Part shown: one piece after another, positions 12,905 through 21,637 of the stretch | Layout of the letters: each line of letters starts with the position of its first letter | Position numbering within the stretch: the first letter of the stretch is position 1 | From: Streblospio benedicti | Taxonomy: Eukaryota > Annelida > Polychaeta > Spionida > Spionidae | Direction of reading: 5' to 3' | Assembly (NCBI GenBank): GCA_019095985.1 | Contig: CM032666.1 | Coordinates: 57,041,431 to 57,105,430 of the forward strand | Length of the DNA: 64,000 bases | Notes under the pieces: generated by a model | The model's input: only the letters and a program-made list of their open reading frames with translations | Database searches by the model: none | Told to the model about the DNA's origin: nothing | Made by a program: the position numbers and the translations under genes

Positions 12905-13776
12905 CGAGTATTAATTCAATAATAATTTCAGGCATAGATACATCACAATGTTGATAGACTGTGCATTATAATGATGGGCTTTTCCATAAATAACAAATAC
13001 AATTGAATATTTGAAGTTTAATCAACATCAAGGAGTAGGACAACTTAAAGATATTAACATCTAGTGATACATTATACCGAGAAGTGTGTTTGGTCATACT
13101 ACTCAAATCCATTAGTTAACTAAATGACAACATTATCATTGTCATATGTTATCATCGTTTGTAACTGGTGTTAATTTTTGTGATTTATGAGTTAAAATTC
13201 ACATGAGAATATAGACTGATTGACTGAAATAAGCTATCTATGCATGGACGACTATAACATTCCATTATAAGTTTAAATAAAAATTTATCTGTGTGCACCC
13301 ATTCGACCCAACACAAACTACATTACATTTCGACATGGCGCATTATGTGTATTTATAACTATTTATAACATCCATGGTTTGTGGATTCAATCCGTGTACA
13401 AATTCTTCAAAAGACACGTTTAATAATTCCATTTACGTGGACCATAATTATACATTTTTTATTCTAAATTACATTTGTAAAGCTTTAAAGATACTTAAAG
13501 TCGTCCATATTTAAAAACGAAAATGATGCTATATCACCCCCCCCCCCCCCACACACACACCCGGCAAAAAAATGTTTCTATAGATTTAATTTCGTTTTGA
13601 TTGTGTCACAATACAATTAAGTATTACACATATAACAAAACTGAGAACCACATTGTATTGGCAGTGACTGCACTGCCTATGAGGGGATTCCATTCAGAGA
13701 TTCTCTGAATTAACTCAGGTCTTTGCCCATTTGGGGTATTCCTGAATGGAAAAACGTACAATGTACAAGTCTGTTC
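12905..13776. other. Non-coding with a C homopolymer tract
   Basis: AT-rich, with a run of about 14 C followed by CA repeats near 13537-13561. No gene was found. Confidence 0.4.
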
Positions 13777-13948
13777 CATAGGCAGATCCAGGGGGTGGGG
13801 GTGCAGGGGCGCAGGGCGCGCGTGCCCCCCCCCCTTTCCCACCAAAATACTTCATTTTCATAGGGTTTTTCATGAAATCCCTTAAATGCGCCACCCCCTT
13901 TCCTTAAGTGCGCCCACCCCCCTTTCCAAAAACCTGGATCTGTCACTG
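13777..13948 (-). mobile_element. MITE family B copy
   Basis: The ends are ATAGGCAGATCCAGG and CCTGGATCTGTCACTG, in inverted orientation. The body is G/C-tract-rich, with the conserved TGAAATCCCTTAA block (minus sense of the family B interior). Confidence 0.65.
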
Positions 13949-14498
13949 ACTGTCCTGACATGATCGCAACCAAGGTTAAAACTTGGAACCCGTTGTCAAG
14001 ACTTTAAGACTAGGTCATCAAATTCACACACTTCAAAACACCGAGTCGGGACCACGTCTGGACCATGTCTTTACCTTGTCATTCTAGAACAAAATATGCT
14101 AATTGATAGCGTTCACAATTTTGAAGAAGAACGATATAGCGCCTGCGAACAATCGTGTCGGCGTGCTATTTCAAGGACACGTTAAGTTTGCCATGATTCG
14201 TCAGCTAGCGGGGTCTCCTGGAGCGATGAGGTGAAGTATGGGAGGCACAGCTCACAGGGCAATGTAATTTAGACTGAGGGAGAGACCTCGTACATCTTCC
14301 TGGTCAACTTAACTTCACTGAAATTGGGATGTCGTCTGTTCACAGGGACCTTGTAAAATACACAGGGTAGCGCGTGTAGCAGACGAAATGGACAAATTAA
14401 TGGCATGATTAAAGTCAAGTTTGGCTTAGAGTGTATAGGTCAGCATGTTCACGTTAGATATAGGGGTTTGTTTTTATACTAGCCTGTTTTTGGGTATA
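13949..14498. other. Non-coding, nothing recognised
   Basis: Slightly more GC-rich than average, but no protein-like frame or RNA gene was seen. Confidence 0.4.
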
Positions 14499-14676
14499 CA
14501 GTAGAACCTCTCTATTAGGACCACCTTTGGGCCCATTGTTAGCTGATCGCAATAGATAGGTAGTCTCTACATGAAGGTTTATGTTGGTAGCTTTATGAAG
14601 GTTTGGGACCGTGAAAAGTGGTCCTATTATAGAGGTGGTCTCGATAGAGAGGTGGTCTTAATGGAAGGTTCTACTG
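14499..14676. mobile_element. MITE family A, complete 178-bp copy
   Basis: The ends are CAGTAGAACC and GGTTCTACTG with TA on both sides. The length is identical to the copy at 8605. This is the cleanest reference copy in the window: its terminal ten bases form a perfect inverted repeat. Confidence 0.8.
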
Positions 14677-14848
14677 TATATGCGTTGCATTGATAAGGTT
14701 AAAGGTGTATGCACGTTGGAAGTTACTCTGCATATACATGTAGTTGTCATTTTTATGCATTAGTTTTCAGCCTGTTGCTCTGTTAGTCTCTGTGTCTGTG
14801 CCAGACTGTCTGTCTGACAGATACAGCAGTTTGTTTTCTGTTCCCTAA

Positions 14849-15125
14849 GGGACGGTGCAATATTTACCAGGCAGGGGGGATACAAAAAGGTCTTGTCCCC
14901 TGCTGATGTGATGAAGAAAAACTGATGTCCCATGACCTCTATTCATGCAAAAGTCCGCTGTCATGAATATTATATTCATGAATAATTTTGAATAATTTGT
15001 ACCGATTAGCCACGTCGAAGTGGGATTTCAGCAGCTGAAAAGCACACATCCCATGTCCAACGATAATGAAAATCATTGGGTCCCCCTACTTGCACCTGTA
15101 CCAAATTTTGGTAAATATATTGCTA
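14849..15125. mobile_element. MITE family D, cut by the assembly join
   Basis: The left end is GGGACGGTGCAATATTTACC (14849-14868). Its inverted partner appears only in the second contig copy (15584-15614), because the right end here is corrupted next to the gap. A near-perfect palindrome with 10-base arms lies at 14961-14981, close to the middle. Collapsing the duplicated join gives an element of about 315 bases. No transposase is seen. Confidence 0.55.
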
Positions 15126-15370
15126 CAATAAGCCTACGTTATTATTGCAAATCGAGCGTGTCATTTTCTACAGTAGCCCCCAAACAAAAACAAATTTAAA
15201 GATAACCAATTCAGTTGAAAGAGATTTATAAAATCAAGCAACATCAATTTTGCTTAGAACTTTCATTTCCCAGCGTGGACGAAACATGCTGACATGGTAA
15301 GGAGGTCATTGTCCCTAAATCAGAGCTGGCAGATCCATTTGTGTGGAGAGAGCACTCGTGGGCGACAATA
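15025..15370. repeat. Contig-end duplicate, copy 1
   Basis: Runs up to the first N and repeats 15471-15875 almost base for base, except for about 60 missing bases around the family D element end. It looks like unmerged overlapping contig ends. Confidence 0.75.
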
Positions 15371-15470
15371 NNNNNNNNNNNNNNNNNNNNNNNNNNNNNN
15401 NNNNNNNNNNNNNNNNNNNNNNNNNNNNNNNNNNNNNNNNNNNNNNNNNNNNNNNNNNNNNNNNNNNNNN
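15371..15470. other. Assembly gap, 100 N
   Basis: Exactly 100 N. A standard-length spacer, so the true distance is unknown and could be negative because the flanks duplicate each other. Confidence 0.99.
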
Positions 15471-15875
15471 ATTTCAGCAGCTGAACAAAGTACACATCCC
15501 ATGTCCAACGATAATGAAAAATCATTGGGTCCCCCTACTTTGCACCTTGAAAAAAGTACCTGTGCCCTTACCAAATGCACCGGTCCCCCTGCCTGGTAAA
15601 TATTGCACCGTCCCTACAGACAACAAACCAAGTAAGCCTACGTTATTGCCTAGCAAATCGAGCGTGTCATTTTCTACAGTAGCCCCCAAACAAAACAAAT
15701 TTAAAGATAACCAATTCAGTTGAAAGAGATTTATAAAATCAAGCAACATCAATTTTGCTTAGAACTTTCATTTCCCAGCGTGGACGAAACATGCTGACAT
15801 GGTAAGGAGGTCATTGTCCCTAAATCAGAGCTGGCAGATCCATTTGTGTGGAAAGAGCACTCGTGGGCGACAATA
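15471..15875. repeat. Contig-end duplicate, copy 2
   Basis: Begins at the first base after the gap with the same ATTTCAGCAGCTGAA start as copy 1, and ends at the same GGGCGACAATA at which copy 1 meets the gap. It carries the intact right end of family D (15584-15614). Open frames spanning the Ns here are artefacts. Confidence 0.75.
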
Positions 15876-16000
15876 GGGGAGGCATCATTACTCATGAAGG
15901 CACAGACTCGTGACCACGAAGGCCCTAAACGGCATCTACAAAAACGTGCATAGGACCACTGCCTTCTTCTTGAGAAGACATGTTTCGTATGGAGACCCGG

Positions 16001-16135
16001 GTGTGCGTTTATTTTAAAGATAAAATTTTGAACTGTTCTTTGGAATTTATAGTCTGAGAGAAAGCTTGAATCTACCATTGCCTTTAAAAGGTTGCCTGGT
16101 CAATGATATTAAAAATTCTGCATGTTTCTTGAATG
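16001..16135 (-). mobile_element. LINE 3' end fragment, copy 1
   Basis: Shares the block TTTTAAAGATAAAA..GGAATTTATAGTC..GAGAAAGCTTGAATCTAC with 18479-18612, where it lies downstream of a recognisable reverse-transcriptase C-terminal frame. Only the very end of the element remains here. Confidence 0.6.
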
Positions 16136-16281
16136 GTAATGGCATGTGTTTGTTGCAGTATGGAAATGTCATTTTCATAGAGCTTTTGGGATCGCTGTGA
16201 GACCTGGAGCGTACGAAAACCATGAACTGCTGTTGTTGCACCGCAGCACTTTTAACACCGACGTTCATGTCTAGTCATGTA

Positions 16282-16505
16282 TAGGGGATATTCTATATAG
16301 ACGATGCATTTGAACAAATATAAAAGGCAAGGTTAGTTTCCATGAATCAGCTACACTTAACAGCACTTAACTATGCAGTATTTAAATAAATACACACAAC
16401 AAGGTCAATTTCCACGAATCTGCTACACTAGGGGATGTTCTATATCTATAGACGATGCATTTGAACAAAAATAAAACCAAGGTCAGTTTCCTTGAATCGG
16501 CCTAT
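16282..16505. repeat. Tandem duplication, period about 148
   Basis: TAGGGGATATTCTATA..GACGATGCATTTGAACAAA..AAGGT at 16282 recurs at 16429 with about 90 percent match over about 80 bases. A third AAGGTCAATTTCCACGAATC fragment lies between them. Confidence 0.6.
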
Positions 16506-17457
16506 GGAGAGGATTTTTACCATTTTGTTGTTTGTATTGAGGAAAAAAAGAGTCAATTAAAAACACAATTTAGATCAAACTTTGTCAATGGGCAATGGAA
16601 TTATGTGATATTGGTGACTTGAGAGTAAACTGTAGTTCTAAATTTTGTCCTTGATCGAGTTAATTTTTTTGGTGTTATAGACACGATCTTTAGACACTCT
16701 GCTACTGCCCTACTATATTAACAGTTTCACAAAACTGTAGTGACCATGTTTTAGTTTAGTTTAGTTGTAATAAAAAAATAGCTGCCCCAACTCTGGTGTA
16801 TAATGTGGGTGTAAATTCATTATAAGCTTGTGACATGCGCAGTACACTTGGCCCATTGGGTGGTGGTGGTGGGGGTGGGGGGTGGTGGTGGTGATTAACT
16901 GATTGTCACAATCATAAACAAGCGGTGTAATGAAACTTTTTTGTATTGTGTTCAGAATTAAGCATTGTCCTTTGTATATAGCGGATCAGAAATGAAATCT
17001 ATATATTCATAATGACAGTACAAACATGTTCACCCGCCATGGCAGCAAGAAATAGAAAAGGTTATTACGTAACAATAAGATATGAATAGAAAATGCATTG
17101 TCAGTAACAGTTTACAAAGTGCGCCATGGCTTGTGAGGTCTTTTGTTTCTGTACTACAGCTGATGCGAAAGCTCTGTATGGGAATTTGCGTAAGCAAGGT
17201 CAGAATACAAATATTGGCAATGCCATACCATTAAAAATATGTTGATTGAAATACAAAAAAATGTATCTAAATTAATCTATACACTTACAGCAATGATTAA
17301 GAGATAAAAATATCTAAGATTATCGTTTCATAATATAATGAAGCAAAGTAAAATTACACAATTTACTAAGAAAAAATCTACAAAATTTAATTTTCAAATA
17401 ATGGATTTATTTTGATCATAAATCTGCACACAGCATACTTATTCAAATGTTACAATG
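16506..17457. other. Non-coding with a GGT-rich tract
   Basis: A purine/T tract of GGTGGTGGT type lies at 16857-16894. No supported gene was found. Confidence 0.4.
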
Positions 17458-17620
17458 CAATGGCAGATCCAGGTTTTTGGAAAAGGGGGGCATACTTAAG
17501 GAAACAGGGGGGGGGGGGGCACTAAAGGGATTTTATGAAAAACCCTGTGAAAATGAAGTATTTTGGTGAGAAAAAGGGGGAGCGGGGAGGCGCCCCCTGC
17601 GCCCATTGGATCTGCCTATG
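17458..17620 (+). mobile_element. MITE family B copy
   Basis: The ends are CAATGGCAGATCCAGG and TTGGATCTGCCTATG. The interior has TTTTTGGAAAAGGGGGG, a poly-G tract, ATGAAAAACCCTGTG and AAATGAAGTATTTTGGTG. It is the best template for family B in this window. Confidence 0.75.
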
Positions 17621-17799
17621 CGATGAACCATCTATAATTTTCCTATAGCTAAGGGTTAGGCTTACCAACATGATATCCATAACATGCATTTCACACGAAC
17701 CCTTAACTAACCTAACCTGTCTCCTTTGCGTTGCTGTTCAAAACGCCATGTATATAGACTATATGTCAAAGACAAATGCTATTGTGCAAGAGAACCAGA

Positions 17800-18100
17800 G
17801 TAACACGAAGGCAAAGGTTTAGCCTATTCGTGAAGCAGCACCAGACAGTGGTTTTAGATTATTTGTATGACTACCGCCATAAATACTGTCGCCTCGCCCC
17901 CATGAGTTTTACAATGTTCACAGGCATAATTATGCAAAGCGGACGTGAGTTCTTGAAAAAGACAAATGGCGGCCCCGGACGTGATTTTCCGCCACATTTC
18001 ACCACGTGAGCAGACGTGATTTAGCGAGAAAGGTGCCGAGTGCGCATGCCCGGAGAAATGTGGCGTGTAACGCGACATGGACGGGGAAGTGGGGTTATTA
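17800..18100. promoter_or_regulatory. CpG-rich promoter-like patch with NRF1-type site
   Basis: An unusually CpG-dense stretch in an AT-rich background. It holds AAATGGCGGCC (YY1-like) near 17963, CACGTG near 18003 and GTGCGCATGCCC near 18040, which matches the NRF-1 palindrome TGCGCATGC. Such sites cluster in TATA-less animal promoters. No flanking exon on either strand could be called with confidence, so direction is unknown. Confidence 0.4.
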
Positions 18101-18478
18101 TGGAAATATGTTTAAGGGATTAAACTTGTTGGGCTTATACACATTACATCATCTAACTCTCTCTGAGCTACGTTTTGGTTTATTTGTTGGCTCGAAGCAC
18201 TCCAATATGTACGTACGTAAGGGTACGCAAGTGTACGTAAATTACAAGTAAGTGGTGGAAGCAGAAGATGAAAGCTCTATATCTTACACCTACCGATATG
18301 ACACCTGGACATTACAAGCCACCACAAGTCACAACTATATTTGGGAAACTCTCTCCCTTTTCTTTTTTTCTGTTCCTCCTGTTTTTAACCGTCTCTTTTT
18401 ATTTAGACGTCATCTTCCTAGACTAAGCTTTGTCGTAGTTAATACTGTGTCAACCCATCAAGCATTATTGCACGATCG

Positions 18479-18837
18479 GTGTGTGTATTTTAAAGATAAA
18501 AATTTGATCTGTTCTTCGGAATTTATAGTCAGAGAAAGCTTGAATCTACTATTGTCTTTAAAATGTTGTCTGGATGATCTATGTTGATATTAAAAATTCT
18601 GCATGCTTCTAGAATGGTAATCATATATATGTACCTGGTCTTCATAAGTCTTGGGCAGTGGACGATAAAGTGCTTCAGAGTTGCTGGCTCTTGATGACAC
18701 AGAGGACTGATGTTACTGTATCTCACACCTGCTGCATGTGAGGTGGAGATCTGGTAACCTTGAGTCAAGATGAGGGCTTGCACAGTAGCTCTCTGTATGT
18801 GAAGTCCGACTGTTTTGTTACACCATATCGGATGCAT
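18479..18837 (-). mobile_element. LINE fragment, RT C-terminal region and 3' end
   Basis: A minus-strand frame of about 102 residues (18837 to 18529) contains a C-x2-C-like SPLCHQEPATLKHF followed by HCPRLMKTR. This Cys/His-Cys-Pro pattern is characteristic of the region after the reverse transcriptase in non-LTR retrotransposons. The frame ends VDSSFL and is followed by a 3' segment shared with 16001-16135. The upstream RT core is absent, so this is a 5'-truncated copy, which is usual for LINEs. Confidence 0.65.
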
Positions 18838-19214
18838 CTTCCATCTACCGCAAACACTTGACCTATAGAATGGTGTAAAATTGCAATTATTTTACCAAAC
18901 AAGGAACAACACTTTCAAGATGTATGGACAAGCGTAGATAATAGCATATAAAATGAGAATGGATGTTACATTCTACTAAGCAGACAAGGAACACTACTTT
19001 CAAAATATATGGACAAGCATGGATACTAAAATATTCAATGAGCATAGAGAATACATTCTGCAAACAAGCAAGTCACAGATCACGATCTACTCTGCCGATT
19101 TCCCATAATGCATTAAGTGACTGACGACCTTTTGGTTTCACTCCATCATTTTCCGCAACATTCGGCTATTTCTATGAACACACAGCTCAATCATCTTTAA
19201 TGATGAATCAATAT
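18838..19214. other. Non-coding, short internal repeats
   Basis: Two near-copies of AAACAAGGAACAACACTTTCAA..TATGGACAAGC occur about 95 bases apart (near 18897 and 18985). Part of 19080-19214 is protein-like on the minus strand; see the next entry. Confidence 0.4.
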
Positions 19215-19440
19215 CTTTCAGACAGCCACGGCTAGTAGATCTTTGAGGAACACACAATTTATGGCACACTCGGATTCAACAAAGACATTCAATTTGGGAA
19301 AGTTCCTGTGAAGGTCAAGGCGACACTTTAGGTCATGTGTCATTTTAAACTTTGCTTTTCTGAGAAGTCCACTACTGGAAATAGGGTTTCTAGACAGTAG
19401 AAACGTGAGATTAATGACCAGTTTCCTTGTGTCTATATAT
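19085..19440 (-). pseudogene. Protein-like minus-strand patch, unrecognised
   Basis: Three successive minus-strand stretches read as plausible protein in different frames. The first, from about 19430 to 19212, includes FKMTHDLKCRLDLHRNFPK and ends in DLLAVAV. The second, around 19250-19140, contains LKDIDSSLKMIELCVHR. The third, around 19150-19085, contains KPKGRQSLNALWEIG. They lie in genomic order, suggesting either a decayed gene or an exon with indels. I do not recognise the family. An acceptor-like CTTGACCTTCACAG lies inside. Being chance frames remains possible. Confidence 0.25.
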
Positions 19441-20512
19441 ATCTATATGCGTTGAGAAGGCCACTAAAATAAATAAATGGTTTGCGGGGGCTTGATTTGC
19501 CTGCTTTGACTGCTTAACTTCAACTACAGACAGTGAGAAACATATCTATTGCGCCGGTTGGAGTTCTAAAATTTAAGTTTATAATAAAGTATTACAGCAT
19601 ACTTTAATACAATAAAAGAAGCATCAAATGTAGAGATAACCTGTGCAGCTAAGATATTTTGTCCTATTATGATAATCACAGGCAAGTCAGATCTGATAAT
19701 ACGCTATACTAAATTGAAAAGGAAAAGTTAGAAAGATGATGTATAGGAACTAAGTCTCTCACTTATTCCATTTTGAGAAGATACTGTCAAAGGTTAAGGC
19801 CACGGGTCATCTCACTTCATAGGGTTCAAGGTGACAGTACGCTATATCACTGCACACTTGATGCCTGGAATCCAATCTGTGGCAGATTTAAGGGGATTAT
19901 AGGCAGCCTCTAAACAGAGGCCCTTCCGGTTCAGAAATGACTTAGTCTGCACCGATAAAAGAGGACGTTATAAAAACGTCTTGGATGTTAGATTTCAGGT
20001 TGCCCGGAGATGTGTATGGTTGGATAATATTTGTCAGTTTCCGAAACCGTGCGTGGCTCTGGTACAGATGTAATGTGCACGGAACAGTATGACTTTACAT
20101 ATGTGGAGACGCCTCGAGTCGCATTTTGCCATGCCGAATCCTTTTTCATTTTTGAAATAAAATATGTTTAAACCAATGTATTTTTATGATATGCCAATAG
20201 GTAGTGACCAGTGTCCATCAACGGGTGGTGACCATAACTCAGTATACCCATGATTCTTAACCCCTTCTACTCCCAAAATTACGCACAGGGCCACAATGAG
20301 GGATTAGAACCTGGAACCTTGCATAAGTTCAGATCTACTGCAAAAACGTCTAAATAGCACAGTAGCCACAGTTATGAAACGCCACGTTTTGCTCTGAAAA
20401 AGACATCCCCGAACAACAACATCCCCGTGCACAGTGCAAACTCTTACAACCGAGGCTGGGAAAACGTTTGATAATTGATATTTGTCAAAGAAGCAAACAC
20501 TAGCGTACTTAC

Positions 20513-20738
20513 TGTGCGCATAGCATAACCCTGTTTCACGCTCATCACCCGAGCTCTGGATGGCCCCAGGGCTGGTCAAGTATGTAGTGACCCCCGTCCA
20601 CAACTGTATGATGGCATTGAGCCCGGGACGCCTTGGTATGGAGACCCTCTTTCCCCTAGTGGCACTGGTGAGTAGGAGGTGAGGTTTCTGCGGTGGATAG
20701 ACACTCAAGCCACGGATCTTGTCTGAACTGCCAGCCAT
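20513..20738 (-). CDS. Candidate first exon, unknown protein
   Basis: A GC-rich minus-strand frame starts at ATG 20738-20736 (MAGSSDKIRGLSVYPPQ). It runs about 75 codons to a GTAAGT donor (intron begins at 20512) after GLCYAH, leaving phase 1. The upstream 20740-21010 interval is CpG-rich, as expected for a promoter. The frame stays open both upstream and past the donor, so start and end are not fixed. I recognise no domain: the sequence is basic and proline-rich, with a STPRRPGLN-like segment. No downstream exon could be joined with confidence. Confidence 0.3.
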
Positions 20739-21030
20739 CAAGATACGCCCCCACGGACCTCTAGCATGGGCAACGTTTGGAGCACGACGGTACCATGCGT
20801 GATGAAAAGCGGCATGAGGGATAGGGAATTTAACATTGGACAACACAAAGCGTCACTGAGCATTATCGTGAGTTGCCCAAAACGGCAATATTCGGTACCA
20901 CGCGTGATGAAAAGCGGCATCGCGCGGCAGCAAGAAGATCAAAGAGATTTACATTAAATTATAATCCCGCGTACCGCACGGCAGGTCACCAAAACGGCAC
21001 AATTTTTAAAACGCGTGGTGCCACACATAA
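20739..21030 (-). promoter_or_regulatory. CpG-rich region with GGTACCAnGCGTGATGAAAAG repeat
   Basis: Two direct copies of a roughly 27-base unit ending GTGATGAAAAGCGGCAT occur at about 20788 and 20894. A third, inverted and partial, reads ACGCGTGGTGCC near 21012. This CpG density is rare in the window and suits a promoter for the minus-strand exon below 20738. Confidence 0.35.
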
Positions 21031-21637
21031 TCAATTAACGTGGGGATAAGTCCCAGTCTGATAGTCACTAATGTTCTTCCCCGATTTTTTTGTAATAGTT
21101 TAAAACTTCCCAAGGAGCCGTGAAAATAAGTGTAATGCCATGTATTTTCACGAACGATGCGGCACTTGGTATATATTTAAAAGCTTTATGCTAAACATAT
21201 TGCGATGTTTCTTATTGTGTTGATATTGTTTAGATACATCATAGCTTGCTAGTAGGAAATCTATTCAAATGTTACCAAAAGATGGGATTCAAAGATAAAC
21301 GTTCTCACGAAGCACACACATAAAGTTATATTTATATACATGTCACGAACCGGTGACTAAGTAGGTCTACCACTTCTTCCTGGTTATTTGGCTAGTTTCA
21401 TTTAACATATTACATGTGGTAAGGATCTAAAAATACATCACATTGACACGTGCATCCAAATCAAAGGCGCAACCTATTGGTTGATTTTTACCATCTTCCT
21501 GGTTCAATTCATGACATAATTTACGCCAATGCAAGTTGTGAATGGATATTCGCATGTTGAATGTTACTTTTTATTTAAAAAAAAAAAGATATATATTTCA
21601 GTGGTTCGTATAGAAGGTTTACCACACCAATTTTTCT
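21031..21637. other. Non-coding upstream of ankyrin gene
   Basis: AT-rich. An acceptor-like TATATATTTCAG at about 21600 leaves room for an upstream 5' exon of the ankyrin gene, but none was recognised. Confidence 0.4.

Noticed and set aside
15244-15723. Open frames crossing the 100-N gap
   Set aside because: Ns contain no stops, and the flanks are a duplicated contig end.
18252-18587. 111-residue plus-strand frame
   Set aside because: It overlaps the opposite strand of the LINE 3' region and has no recognisable features.
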